Shown here piece by piece: positions 1 through 13,129 of a DNA stretch of 64,000 bases. This DNA comes from Casuarina equisetifolia (Eukaryota; Streptophyta; Magnoliopsida; Fagales; Casuarinaceae), in the NCBI GenBank assembly GCA_028551475.1, contig CM052359.1, positions 6,015,583 to 6,079,582 of the forward strand, in the 5' to 3' direction. Within the stretch, counting starts at the first letter, position 1. Each line of letters begins with the position of its first letter. Position numbers and translations under genes: made by a program. The notes beneath the pieces are model-generated. The model was given only the letters and a program-made list of their open reading frames with translations. It had not been told where the DNA came from and searched no databases.

Positions 1-93
1 CTCTAGAGATCCTAAAAAAAGAAGTGGCAGAGAAAGAAGAGCAAAAGAGCCTACATTAGAGACCATACAGATAGACTTTACATAGACAGTCAA

Positions 94-610
94 TCAGTAC
101 GAGTAGGCCAATCGACGATCTCGGAGAATTCCATTGTACAGAGCTACCCTGTTGGCGGGCATTCCTTTAGTTTGACCTGTACTCTGTTCTAACCTTGATC
201 GTGGTGAAGACAGTGAAGAAGAAGACTTGTTGATTTTACTGCGCTGCCTCCTAAACTCCTCCCCATCCCCACTTGGATCCACCACGTCTTCTGCAAAGTG
301 TACCTTCTTCTTCTTTTTCTCCCTCCTCTTCCTTTCTGCAAACCCACCACCAAATAGAAAAAAGAAGGAAAAAAAACCGTTAGCCAACACTAAACGAATT
401 CAATGCGTATATATAAGCACATGTCGATCTTCGCATACCGGTTGAGATACAAGAACGTAGAATTGGAGTTGAGGACCGTGGAACTCGATCAACGGAGAAT
501 TGGGCAGGTGGGAGAGATTTTTGGAGGCGAAGCACGAGTAGGACAACGGTGCCGGAGACCGCCATGGCCGTAGCCAAGACCGCACCTTGAGGGCTTATGA
601 TTGGAGACAT
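94..610 (-). CDS. Small plant-conserved single-pass membrane protein, two exons, function unknown
   Basis: Two exons on the minus strand: 610-439 (ATG at 610-608) and 335-94 (TGA at 96-94). The intron 438-336 has a GTATGC donor and a TTTGCAG acceptor, phase 1, and joins ...CISTE to RKRREKKKKKVHF without breaking frame. The product is 137 aa. Residues about 8-26 (GAVLATAMAV then SGTVVLLVL) form one hydrophobic helix. A basic stretch (RKRREKKKKK), an acidic VHFAEDVVDP motif and a Ser-rich linker follow. The C-terminus, GMPANRVALYNGILRDR, is one I recognise as conserved in small uncharacterised plant proteins. The topology suggests a short N-terminal anchor with a basic cytoplasmic tail. I know of no assigned function. 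The longer unspliced frames here start at TTG or run into the intron, so the spliced model is preferred. Confidence 0.75.
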
Positions 611-3600
611 GGCTATGGAGAAGCGGCAAGCGAAAGTCAAGAGCAGTGCATATTGATGAAAGGGGTGGGAAGGGATGTTATAATTTTTTCTTCACTACCA
701 CCAACAAACGGAAGTATTATATTGGTATCCAATGGATATAACCTTATAACTATCGCAAGTGAACGTTGGTTGGTTGTACTATCGCAATTTGAAAATTTGA
801 CCTTCTTGTGCTTCTCGGGCGGAGTAAGTGAAGGTGAATGAATCTGCATGTAAAGCAGAAGGGGCATGTGGTTTGGCTTTTGACGGAAGGCAGTGTCATA
901 ACTTTTGCTGGTGCCCCGCACGGCAGTACCAAAGACAGGAGTGACGTCGGTTTCTTGTTGGGGAAGCCTAGATAGGGATTTCACCACAAACAGCCATGGC
1001 TGCACGTGCTTAGAAGCCTCCGGATTAATAATTGACAGGGGGGGTTCAAGTGGTACCAAAAGCATTGGGTAAAATCCAGAGGATAAGTAACAAGTCGAGA
1101 TCATTGCAAAGTGTTAAAGAGAGTAGCAGAGATTGTTTATTGAATGTCTTTTTTTTTTTTTTTTTTTCTGCTAGTATACAAGATAAAGACTTTGTTGAAA
1201 GTATTTGGTCATATTTATAACATTACTAATGACTAAAATTTATTATCTCTTACTTGCGGGTCTTAGAATGAGCCTTTAGCCTTTAATATAGTTTTAAAGC
1301 ATTATCTTGAACCTTTTGGACCAATGACTAAAGATGTCTTTTATATTGGCTGAATAGTACTTTGAAGAGGCATGTTAGGATTTCATATTAATGTATTATG
1401 AGAAGTCAATTGAAGCTAACAATTATTGCCCTCTTATTTATTCATATTATATCCGAGATGACTTTCCTTCTTTCCCATGTCCACATAATGGAAGACATGT
1501 TCATTGGCTGTGCACTTGGGTACAAATATACTAATGCGACCATGTTCTAGACAGGGGCATGTATAATAAAATAGCAGAACAAGTAAGAATGAAGAATACA
1601 AAATTGCAGAAATGGTTTTAAACCATTTGGTAATCTGGGGTAGATTTTACACCTTGAAGAGCGCGTGCGAAAGCTACACTTATTCCATCATTAGGGCCTT
1701 TCGTCCAATACACGTTGCCACTGTCATCCATGATATAATCACTCTGTCGGCTGTTCCATGCCAAAAAATTGTCCTTGACTGTCCTTTCCATTTCAAGATT
1801 ATAAAATGGCTTTCACAAATGGCATCTCAAGGAAAGAAATGGAGATCACTTATCTATAATTTTCATGCTTCCAATCATTTTTTTTTTCTGTTGGCTGCGG
1901 CTAAAAACCAACCCCTAGTTTTTATTTCTTCTTATAAAGGTCAAACAGTTTTGCATTTGTTGAGATTTGTAATAATTAGTAAAGTATGAGTGTCCTTTTT
2001 TTTTCTTTAAGATATATTTAGAATTAAAATAAGTAATGAGGATAATATTTTAATTTTTTCTTAAATTATTTTCTTAATGATTTGGTGTAACCTTGCTAGG
2101 GTTGAAGACCTATTAAAACTTTGTGCGCAAAACTACGCCTAGTGTGTAGATTTGTATAGTACCTGTTGTCGAGAAAGATAGTAAAAACTTATAATTTATT
2201 CATAATTTCTTAATGAAAAGGAGAAAAGAAGGGTAAATATACTTGTGTCTTTGGTGTTTTATGCTGTGTGCTTGTTACTGTGTAATTTAATGCTTCCACC
2301 TCGATAGAACACTTGGTCTTTTGAGTTACAATTTTGATGGGTCCAAAGAACGAAAGAATGAGCAGGAAAAGGAGACAACACCTATCCTCTTTCAAATTGC
2401 TGCAAGGAAAGTGGGTGTATGATTGGAGAAAGAGGGAATAAAGTCAGACCAATTATTACCCTAATTTTCACAAGATCCCCTTTTTTTTATCAATATTTAA
2501 AACATGCATACAATTGTATTCAAATTACTAGAGAAGCATAGTCCTACACTAGAGATGTAAGATACTTGAATAAAATTAAATATAAAATTTTAATTTATAA
2601 GTTAACTTTTTGAATCTTTTTGATTTGTAAGAAGTTTTGATAAATGTAGTCCCACATTGAAGAAATATGATTCTAAGTAAAATTCAAATATCAAAATATT
2701 TCATTAGTTTTAGATTAAACTTGGAACCTTTTTATTATATAATTAAATATGATATCCACTGAACACGAAACCTTGGTATTCACTGGACTTTGGAATCTTG
2801 AGAACTTTTGACCAGTCCAGCCTTTGTTTATCTTATCATTTTAGCCCAAATATATCCCCTAAAGTATACGACCAATCATGTGCCAAACTACTTCGACTTG
2901 TTAACCCCTTGCTGTTCATTCCTTTAGTTTATTAGACAGAGCATCAGCCAACCATCTATGAAGTTTCCCGTCCTTGGCCACCAATGATCCCGCTTTGAAA
3001 GGAGAGATGACGTTGATTTATTCCTACTCTGGGCTTTTAGCGTATACGCTTTTCAAGCTTCGAGAATCTGCAAAAACTTGTGCAAGTGAAACTTCTTTCT
3101 CATGATGAGAGACTTGAAAGGCACGCGAACCCACCAAAGAGAAAAAAGGGAAAATGGCAACAAGGAGTTCGGTTTTGTTCTGACCAATTTCAGTATTGCC
3201 AAAGCCCCCTGTTCATACTGGCTGAATACTACGTTGGTTTCAAAAAGAAGTACCGTCCAACCACAGATAGGAAAAGAGAGAGGAATCTAATTGGGAAGGA
3301 TTCAATAATGTCGTCGTCCATGGATAAGGCTGAAGGCTGTTGTAGTCAAAGTATTAAGAGAGTTTCAAGTGCGGGGATTACAGAAAGAAAGTTGGGATAT
3401 CTTTTGACCAAAGCTTAAGCTAGGAACAAGGACTTGACAATCTTTCTAGTAATTGATTGGAACACGGTTGGAAACCCTTTGATTCCTGAAATTTATGAAG
3501 TTGGCCGAGTTGATTTGTGGCCCTGAAAATATATAAACGTCAACCTCAATCATCAATTGCAAGAATGTATTTGCTGAAATCAGATATGTTTTCTCCAGTG

Positions 3601-3880
3601 CAAGATATTGGGTATTAGGGCTTAAAAATTGGTTCTAAAGAAAGAAACAAATATTTTAAAATGTTATTAGGACTTAAGTTTCAAACGAGACACTTTATCA
3701 TTTATAAATTTGGATAGATTCTTGTGAAAAGTGTTTTTCAGGCTTTAGACAAGGGGATGTAGTCCTATATTGATGAAGTATTGACTTGATATGCTTTTTA
3801 GTAATTGAATAGTTTTTACTTATACTTGTTAATTTTAAAGGAAAAAGTGAACTTTCTAACGGTATTGAGTGAAAACGAAT
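611..3880. other. Intergenic DNA, no supported gene
   Basis: The 5' end presumably holds the promoter of the small membrane-protein gene. A poly-T run lies at about 1,147-1,167. Three loosely similar sites with a TAGTCC(C/T)ACATTGA-like core occur at about 2,540, 2,645 and 3,755, the kind of relic common in plant intergenic repeats. The longest open frames (637-1,104 minus and 3,080-3,418 plus) have no recognisable similarity, splice context or codon pattern. I see nothing else here. Confidence 0.5.
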
Positions 3881-6800
3881 TATGTCAACATTCTACCAAA
3901 TGTTAGTTGTATATACCAACAAAAGTTTACAAACTCGAGCTAAATTTCAAGACCCACAACTGAATTTAAATCCTAAAACAAGGACTTTGATCACACGTGG
4001 AAATAGCCTCTCTTGAAAGCGGCCTTGACCAGATTATAATGCAATTGTTAATTAAATTTCAGAAAAATCAAACAAGCACTCAAGGTAAGCGGGATTATAA
4101 GATGAGGAAAAGAGAGACCATTTCCCAAATAAGAGCAGGCAACTAAGTGGTGAGAATAGGAGGAAGCAACTCAGACATCGATCCAAGCACTTTAGCCTTG
4201 GTGTCTGGGAAGAATTCTGTCCCGGGTAGCGTCGTGACCTCTCCATTATCAGTTATGTTGACGGGATAACTTAGCAAGTGGCCAGGCAAGTCATGCTCTA
4301 GTATCTCACTAGAGTAGAGATCCCAGTACTCTTTGGCAATCCTGTTCAATTTTTGTATACATTCTAGGCTCTCTGGCTGAGTGAAAGAGTCATCTAGCAT
4401 TCTTAGATGCTCGTACCACAACGCCATTCGGAAGCCATGGATTTGGCCCCTGGCAGGCTGCGTGGTGGCTAGGTGAAATGGTTGGTAGGCTCCCATGGCA
4501 ATCTCTGTATCCCTGGAACCATCCATTGATCTCTGATTGATATTAGCTGATCCAATGATTATATATTCATCATCAACTGCAAAATAGAGACATTGTCAAT
4601 ACTAATTAGTGCTCATGCCTTAGGAAACTCAACCCTGGGTTCTTAAATCAATCACCGTCCTTGGACACTATCAGTGTTGGAACTTGTGACAAGTAGGTTG
4701 TTATGGTGTCTTCAAAGAATGTGCAAGATTCTTCTTTCATAAACAAAACGACTTCATACACATAGGATTCGATCACGTGGTGTTGCCTTACCATGTGTGG
4801 ATACAATGTCCAAGTCGATGACTTACGTAATGGGAAAGTTTGAGGTTTTCAACGAAAACAACATGAAAATAGGTACTCCATCCGAATGCATATGAGCAGT
4901 TCCGTAAAAATTAAGCATTCTCTATGTTTTGAAACTAGCTTTCTACCTATCGACTTTACGTTTTCTAATCTTGAGTCTTATCTTATGCAGTCTGTATCCT
5001 AGTTTCTAAGTCACCTGCAGGATCTTAAGGGGAATGCTAATGATTCTTCCTTGATAAAAAACATGATTCCCGGACTCAAGACTCAACCCCATTATTCTAG
5101 CGTGCTTCAATACAAAACCCAAATGAGTAACTTAGATAGCTTGTCGGGAAGTACAAAGATTTTCAACCAAACAAATTCAACATATCGGGGGAAAGTTCAT
5201 GAACCAATTTACCTATCATCATCTTGGCATGAACATAGATCATGAACCGCCTGGCTTGCTGAGTTCTACTGTAATCTGTACCATGTTCTGGTTCCTCTGA
5301 GGGATTGTACTCTCCAGCTTCCTTCGTCTCCCGGTTACCAAGGCAAAAGAATGTCAAGTAGTCCTTTGGGTTTGCCTTAAGCCCCTTGGTTTGTAGGGCC
5401 TGAACAATATCTTTGTACATCATCTCCATAGTCCGATTTTGCCAATTCAGTATGGCCTGCACCGATGCACTCTCTGGGACACCCTCTGGCCACATTGGCA
5501 TGACAATATAAACGCTAAATCTTTCTCCTGCCTCAATCTTACTAACAATTTTTAGTGAAAGTTCCTTTGGGATAAGATGGACGGCACCAATGTCCTTGAC
5601 TTTAAAGTCTTGTGAATCCCAGGAGAATGAGCTTCCAAGAAAATACTGATTTTCGATGTATATGAAACTCTTTGCTCGTCTAATGGCATTGATATAACCG
5701 TCCTGAATGCTTCTTTCAACTACATTATCCTTCCAGGTGATCAGACCTGCATTGGCTGCTTCCTTAGAAGCATGAGGGAAGCCAAAGGCAGCTCCTCCAT
5801 CAATTGTTCGGAACAGTTGAACATTCCACGTTTCATGGTCTTCGGGATACATCACAGGGGACGGGCCTATGAATATGTCACCTAGCTCTTTTAATTGAAG
5901 GAGCATGTCCTTCGTGCCCTGCTTCTTCCATCTTTGCTCAAAATTAAATAAAGCATCCCAGGCAATAGGTCCTTCTAACCTGCAGTGAATGTCATGCCAA
6001 GGCTCCCTCGGTCCACCTTTCTTGATGGAGGCACCGGCAAAGTTGGGCTGATGAAAATCATCATTGTGAACAGTATCTAGGTCCCGAAAATAGAATGAAA
6101 AGGGGTGTCATATCTCCCATCACAGAGATCAATACCTCCAATAAAACTCACGATCCTTCTCTTATCAGATGTCATATGGGGCATCTCACTGTCCACAACC
6201 ACAATCTTTTGGTGATGAGTGAACATGGTGGAAACCTCCAAGTCTTGGATAATGCTCTCACTGTTGTCAGGATTGCGAGGACATAAAACGCAGTGGACTT
6301 CGGTGTTATGGAAATAGCTTCCTGTATCTTCATCGTGAGTAGCCATGACTCCATCTTTCTTAAGTAGCTTTACAGAAGTCCTGTCATCCCAAACAAGCAT
6401 CAAGACTCTGACCCCTTCACTTGCCTTCTTTTTGAGAAGCTCCCCCAGGGTCAACTCTCCTTCATGCATTTGTCTCCTCAAGTCCCTTACCAAAGTGATC
6501 TTAGTGTATACAGACCATCCAGCAATGTATATCAAATGCTTTGCCTTTATAAATGGCATCAAAAACATCTTCCCAGCATCTGTGCTGCTCATAACACTTC
6601 CCCCCGGCAAGAGGGATTTTTGGGTTGAAATTGTCAGGGATATGAGCGTCTTGGTATAGAGTAACTCTACAACCATGTCTCTGGCTAAAGAATGTGCAAG
6701 GGACTCCTGGGAATTTATGATTCTCAATCCCTCGAGACCAGCTTCTTTCTCGGGTGGCATCAAAAAATTGTACACTGACATGGATTTTTGGGCATCCACG

Positions 6801-9200
6801 GATAGGTTTGCTCTTTTTATTCAGGATCTCAAGCCATCTGTCCACTTCTTCTCCGTTTACTACTTCCTCGACAGGCATATAAGCCGTGCCGATTACTCTT
6901 GAGCCCACATGACCACCCTCTTTGATAGTGAATGAAATATAAGAAGTCCGATGAGCGCAATACAAGTGAAAAGACTCGGACCATTGGGGATCAGATTGTC
7001 CGCCTTGTACCCGGCTAGTACGGGCAACTCCAGTATCCCGCATATCAATTGTTACATACACTTTAGCGGCACCTTTTCCAAATCCCCGAGTTTCCATATT
7101 CTGCATTAGCTGCAGAATATCATTGAACTTCATGAGTTAAGCCAAATAGATATTGACTCAACTCTTGACATGAAAACAAATAGCTTCTCAGTTTCCAAAG
7201 AAGCATAGAAGAGAAAAAGCAAGGTCAGATATTCTCGCGGTTGAGTTTATGCAGTTTTGAAGTTCTGCATTTGCCTCTCTCGCGTCCTCTTTCTTTCGTT
7301 CGTAACTCACATTTACTTCCCTTATCATGAAAGAAATTAACCCAAAGAATTAGTAAATCATTCTACGCTCATCCATTTAGTTTTAATTCGAAAGATATCT
7401 TACGCTGAGTGTCAGCATAAAGTAAAAGTTGTTTGACAGAGATTACGATCTCCAACATTATTCCTATGATGTTAGATAGAGGAAGAGGGAGGTCCTACAG
7501 GAGATATCCTTGCCAATGGTTTAATGTTTGAAAATGAATACTGATGGCAAATGTTTAGATTGTATATTATGGAAACATAAAATGAATGGTTTTTCTTTAA
7601 CGAAGTACTGCATTTAAAGCTGAAAGTTGGGACAATTGGTGGGGTAAAATATGACAGACTCTGGACCAGGCTCTGTGCAAGCTCAGACAGCATTAAACAG
7701 GCCTTTGGACACTTGACACAAGCAGCCAGCAGTAAATTTTTCTCCTTAAAGATGTTTTTAGTGTACATCCAGCCTTCTTTTCATTTTTGTTTTTAGATGA
7801 ATAACCCTTTTACATTCCATTTCTCTAAAACCATATCTCAGATAGGAAGAAAGGAAAGGGTGAAGATACTTCTAAGCGATCTAGGAATGAGAGAGTGGAT
7901 TTACTTTTGAGAAGGATATGAATGTACCTGGCAGATGGGAATGCAGCAACCTTCGACAGAAATCCTAGTGACCTCGTAGATAGTGGCGTGAAGTGTTCCA
8001 TGCAGCAGTACCGGCGCCATCACCCCTGCTAATTTCCGTACCTGACGGACCTCCTTGGCCTCAGGGTTTCGGAATCAAAGGAAACCATAGTGGCCCATCG
8101 ATAAGGTCCAAAACAACCTTAAGACCGAAGTAAAATGAAGGAGATGCCGCTGATGACTTGAGCAAATCCAAACCTGACGTTGAAAGTAAGTTAGAACAAA
8201 ACAATATTATCTAAAGGCAATAGTGGTTTAGGTAAACCTGGGGAAAGCAAGCTAATTTGTCTGCAAACTTTGCCTCATTTTTAATTCTGATGCCTTCAAC
8301 GCAAAACAAGTTGACAAGTTACTTACCAGAAGTTCATTTAGTGAAAGGAATTGCAGCTGGCACTCAAAAGGGAGAAGAAAAAATAATAATAATCTGGCAG
8401 ACTTTTCTCTTTTAATAAGTAAAATTTAATATACAACAGTTATCAATATAAGATGATTAGCGGCATATCCTTATAATAGAACATGCACAACATTACACTT
8501 AATAAAAAATGGCCTCCTCAATAATCTGGTAGACTTGGACGAACACTAATTACTTGTTCATATTTGTCCAGTTTTGTAGGAAGGCTAATCTATATTCTCT
8601 CGCCGATGGGGCTGCTTTTGATTCCTGTATCAGAATACAATATAACGATCATTCCCTTCCCCTTTCAGACATCCGAAGAGATCTAAAAGCCATACAGGTT
8701 TCGAAAATGTCACTGAAGAATGTGGTCAATCTTATCCAGGTGCTCCAAGGTAGTTAAACGCGGTTGCTTCTTATATCTTGAAACTTGGTTTGTTTAATAT
8801 GTGGCCGGCGGATCTGGTGAACAATTCCGTGCTGAATCTAACTTAAAGAATTTTGGTCTTAACGGGTTCTCCCATCAAGGGGATGCCTCATCCATAAGAA
8901 CATGAAGAAATAGTTCAATTCATTTTCATTTTTTATTTTTCTACTCTTTCCTCTGGCAAAATAAGTAAAATCAAAGCCACAAGTTTGTGCAAGATTTCGT
9001 GCATAATGGCATTTATAGATGACGGCTTGGACTGAACTTCATCTTCTTTGTTGAAATTCATGGTCACTGGGTTTGATTTGAGTTCTTACTAATATATTTT
9101 AATTATTCAACGATTCAAAAGAAGATTTTATTTCCTTTCACATTCGTGTTTTCCATTACCTCTGTCACGTCAAAAAGTAGTTAAATCGTTCACAGTAGCA
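3880..9200. repeat. Segmental duplication unit 1 (PLD alpha copy 1 with flanks)
   Basis: This block matches 50,310-56,000 in the same orientation. The match covers the 3' flank (from the stretch containing TTTCAAGACCCACAAC), all three PLD coding exons, parts of both introns and about 1.1 kb upstream of the start codon, ending near the ACGTCAAAAAGT shared motif. Exons 1 and 2 have identical lengths in both units. Introns and flanks differ by indels, the largest in intron 2. The two units are direct repeats about 46.4 kb apart. Confidence 0.85.
4143..8020 (-). pseudogene. Phospholipase D alpha-like gene, copy 1, with two offsetting 1-bp indels
   Basis: PLD hydrolyses membrane phospholipids to phosphatidic acid. 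Exons: 8,020-7,928 (ATG, 31 codons), 7,109-5,213 and 4,576-4,143, with GT-AG introns; the nominal total is 808 codons including the stop. The N-terminus ([13 protein letters not shown]) is the C2 domain of plant PLD alpha. HKD1 is [12 protein letters not shown]2 is HAKMMIVD and spans the exon 2/3 junction; the end is LLPPILTT. Compared with copy 2, exon 2 has one extra base at about 6,544-6,545 (after AIYK) and lacks one base at about 6,080. The roughly 465 bases between them read the correct PLD sequence in a different frame, so as written translation stops near 6,501, before HKD1. All catalytic residues and splice sites are otherwise preserved. It is either a very recent pseudogene or a sequence error. 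Confidence 0.75.
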
Positions 9201-9640
9201 TGTCAGTGCCCCTCTGCCGCCTAGGAAAAGGAGAAAAAAAGAAAAAGAAAAGAAAAGAAAAGAAGAAACTAGATCTTGTACTAGGATCCCACTAATCACT
9301 TGAATTTGAGTGGAATGTTAGCTTTGTTGAGGAACAAAGACTAAATGATGCGGTTTCATGAAGGAGGCAAACAAAGCCATTTCGATCGAGTTACGAATGC
9401 ATTCATTCTTCATTTGGTAAGCGAGAAATGCAAAGTTTCGTTCATGATTCTGTGCATCTGTACGTAGCCGTTATAATTCTAATCGACCATTAGTTGAAGA
9501 GTACCAGTTGCAGCGTCTCTCAACCATTCAAGCCACAACGAATTTGTTCCCTTTTTTTATTGGATTTTTTTGTACATAAATATGGTTATTCTCTAGGTTG
9601 CTGGTTCCCACAATGGGAATTGATTGTCTAACCGACGTGG
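8021..9640. promoter_or_regulatory. Upstream region of PLD copy 1
   Basis: About 1.1 kb directly 5' of the copy 1 start codon is similar to the same region of copy 2 (54,842-56,000), so the promoter was duplicated with the gene. I cannot place a TATA box or transcription start with confidence. An A/G-rich simple repeat (AAAAG units) lies at about 9,223-9,270, just outside the duplicated block. No gene is seen in 9,200-9,640. Confidence 0.45.
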
Positions 9641-9699
9641 GAGCCATGTGGCTATCACATCAAGCTAGTGTTCGAACACCACCCTTAAGCTCGTGATCG

Positions 9700-12600
9700 A
9701 TAAAAATTGAGAACTTTAGGCTTGCAGGTAGTAATGTTGATGATGACGCCTCAATGCCTTTGTCAATACATCAACTAGCTGATCCTTGGCGCTAATGTAC
9801 TCCATTCTGATTAAGCCATGACAAATCTTCTCATAAATGAAGTGACAATTAAAGTCTATGTGTTTGGCATGATACTAATTAATGAGATTTGCTGCAAGTA
9901 TCATGACAGCTTTGTTGTCAAAAAATAACTTACTGGTTGGGGCAAATTGATGTACAAGTTTCCAAATAGATCTAATGGCCACATGATCTCATAAGTAGTC
10001 ACTGCCTTTAGTAAAAGGTTTGGAAACTACAACTTATTTCTTACTCTTCCAAGAGAACAAAGAATTGCCAAATAGTAAAAAAATCTAGTGACTAACTTCT
10101 CCCCATTTTTTATGTAGAATAGTTTGAATCACAAAAAGCTTTCAAAACCATTATGAAGATGGGATAAACAAACCTAGACCTAGATAACCTTTCAAGTAGT
10201 GAACCAATTTAATTATGCTTCCAATAATACTTTTTTGGCATGTGGATGAATTGGCTTAATTATGCATGAACTATAAGATATCAGTCTAGTGCATCAAGGT
10301 GGATAGGTTTAACTATGAGTTGCTAGTATTTTAGGATATTCTTAAATGGGGAATTATCATATCAAGGGACAAGGACTCCTAAGTCATATTGATATGTAGT
10401 TAATTACAAGTTTTATAGGGTTTTGATTAGCCTAGAGCCCATAAATTCCAATTCATCAATAATTCTAGGATTTACTTATGTTGGATCAAATGAATGCTAG
10501 TGTCATTGTGAAGGCTTTCAATTACAAGAAGAAATTGAAGATCTCCCATGTCTTTGATATGAAAAACTAAGTGTGGGTGAAATTTTAGTTTGGTAATCCT
10601 TTCAACATCATTTACTAGAACCAAAATGTCAACCACATACATTATAAGAATGGCTATCAAATTACCTCATTCTTTGGTGAATAACAAGGGACTATGCAAA
10701 TAGTCCTTATAACCAATTACTAATAATGCCTTAATAAACTTGTCATATCATTGTTTGGATGCTTGCTTGAGGTCATAAAGTGATTTATGAACCATACAAA
10801 TCCTATTCCCCTTTCATTTGGTTCCTAAGGAGGAAGATGCATATATATCTCTTCATTAAGATCTCATTGAAGGAATGCCTTTAAGCTACTAAAGATAGGG
10901 TAACTCACTATAATATGCTTTGCTATTGGAGCAAAAGTTTCATGAAAATTAATAGCATGTTTTTAATTGAAATCCTTTACTTCCAATCTTGCTTTGTACC
11001 ACTCAATAGTTTTATCTTCAAGATACTTTAAGTGATGTACCCATTTACATCTAATGGGTTTCCTACGCTTGTGCAACTCAATAAACTCCTAGGTGCCATT
11101 AGCCTCCAAGCTTGTAATTCCTAATTGGTGAATTCTTTCCACCTAGGATCCTTAGATGCCTCGTGGTGATAGTTAAGTTTAATGTTGGCTGAGATGGAGG
11201 CAATGAAGTGTTAGTTAGTGGCTAAAAAGTGAGCATAACAAAGGTAGGTGGAGATAAGATATTGGGATAAGTCACTCTCCATGATGACAATTGTTGGACA
11301 AATATAATCTTTGGTTAATGTAATTGGGTTAATGGTTTAAGTGGAGCAACATTGAGGTGGTTCAAAAGGTTTATCAAGAGGTGGGGAATGACCTTTAAAT
11401 TTATTGTTAGAAAAGACATCATGAGGAACAATGGATGGTGGTGGTGTTATAATAAAAGGAGATGGATCCTTGAAAGGAACTTAAGGGTCTTGGAGAAGAT
11501 GTAATTCTATGGGTGACTAGTAAATGCACAAAGGGCAATGTAGGAGCATGCTTAGGAATGGACTATGGTTTGTGACTTTTGTCAATGGGTGCTATCAAAG
11601 GAATCTATAGTGAAGAGTGAGATCCAAGCTTTACACGTGGAGAGGGAAAAAAATATTCTTATAAAAGTGTATATCTCAACTAACAAGGAAATAATGGTTC
11701 TTAACACCATATAATTGGTCTTTTGCACATGTGACCCATGAATGTACTCATAGTTGCTCAAGGGGCAAATTTTTCTTTATGTTCCATTGTGGTAGCATAG
11801 CAAAAACAACAAAAGACTCCAAGATAAGAGATATTAGGTGATATACTAAACAATTTCTCAAATGAAGTGTAGCCATGTAAGACTAAAGGGCATTTTACTT
11901 ATAAGATAGGTTATAGTGAACATACTTAAAAATTTTATAGGCATCCTAGCTTGAAATTCTAGAGCTTGTGTAATGTTTAAGGTGTGACGATGTTTTTGCT
12001 TGGTTACTTTCTTTTGTTATGAAGTGTGCACACATGAGTTTTCATATACAATTTGACATGTGAAAAATAAGGTTTTGGAGCCATGATTGAAAAAAATCCA
12101 ACACTTTATTAGTTCTAATATGTTTGACCCCCAAGTTGAATTGGTTTCTCATCATACTAATAAATTTTTCCAAATAGAAAAGAGTCTCACTTTTGACTTT
12201 TATGAGAAATTTCTGTGTTCTACATAAATAATCATTTAAAATTGTGAGAAAATGACATGATTCATCATGATTTAGAATTCAATAAGGTTCTCAATTATCA
12301 ACATACATTAAATTAAATGCCTCTTGTGTGATAATGTCACGAGTGGGAAAAGGATCACAAGTTTGCTTCATAAATAGATAAATTTTACAATTCATATTGT
12401 AAAGGAAATTAGAAGATTGAAATTCATTTAGAAATTCAAATTTTATATTAAACATGTGTCTGAGTCTACAATGCCAAAGTTTGAAATTAGAAAGATTATA
12501 TGCCAAAGATGAGTTTACTAAATATGGTTGATGCCTAGATAATTGTGCACTAACTTGCCCTTAGGATGCATTACAAAATAATAAAGCCTATTTTTCATTA

Positions 12601-12700
12601 TATTAAGTTCTTTGACCTCATTATTCATTGAAAGATCTTAAAAAACACAAATTCATGGTAAACCAAGCATTTATTTTTAGGATAACACTTGGATATTAAG
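9700..12700 (-). mobile_element. Decayed Ty1/copia retrotransposon, pol region
   Basis: On the minus strand this reads as a copia polyprotein in normal order. A GAG-pre-integrase-like patch (LWHCRLRHM) lies at about 12,290-12,506. Reverse transcriptase follows at about 10,470-10,660 (a VDILVL core with HIKDMGDLQ downstream), and an RNase H tail ends near 9,720 (KHIDFNCHFI, DVLTKAL). It is old and broken many times. I could not define a clean LTR pair. The DNA at 13,130-13,540, 5' of the pol on its strand, is repeated at 22,550-22,890 and may be a related terminal sequence. Confidence 0.7.
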
Positions 12701-13129
12701 ATCAAATTGAATTTAAACATAGGTGAATATAACATGGTATGTAATTTCAAGTGTCTAGATATGAAAATATTACTAGTGTCTTCCCTCTAAGGCTTTTGCA
12801 ATACTTACTTTTTGATTATGGAGAATGCTTTCTTCACATTTGGTAGGGGTTCCATTATGAGGATTTACTCCTAATAGTCATGTAGCAATCATCTAAAAAG
12901 TGCAAGAATTAAAACAATTTCACACACTTTTCATGTGCTTTTTTAGGTTTAGTTCATGCCATGGTAAGGGAATTAGGCTCCATTAAACTGAAGTACTCAT
13001 CCTAGAGTTTCTTTAGGTAATTGAAATACATAAAGACTTCTTCTTCATCTTACTGAATCAAGGTTAGATCATTCAAGATGCTATAAAGTTGACTTGCATC
13101 TACTAGGTTTTATCTTTCATTATGTTCCT

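Noticed and set aside
637-1104. 155-codon minus-strand frame with an ATG
   Set aside because: No recognisable domain or family motif; it lies in the region expected to be the promoter of the small membrane-protein gene and ends just before it.
3080-3418. 112-codon plus-strand frame
   Set aside because: Starts with GTG, has no recognisable similarity, and the overlapping frame is equally open in part; most likely chance.
2520-3780. TCCCACATTG-like sites resembling the upstream element of plant U-snRNA genes
   Set aside because: The match to the RTCCCACATCG element is imperfect, no TATA box stands at the required spacing, and three loose copies occur, which fits a dispersed repeat better.
6095-6902. 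Plus-strand frames within PLD copy 1 (and the matching ones at 53,067-53,873)
   Set aside because: Antisense shadows of PLD exon 2, present in both copies only because the exon is.
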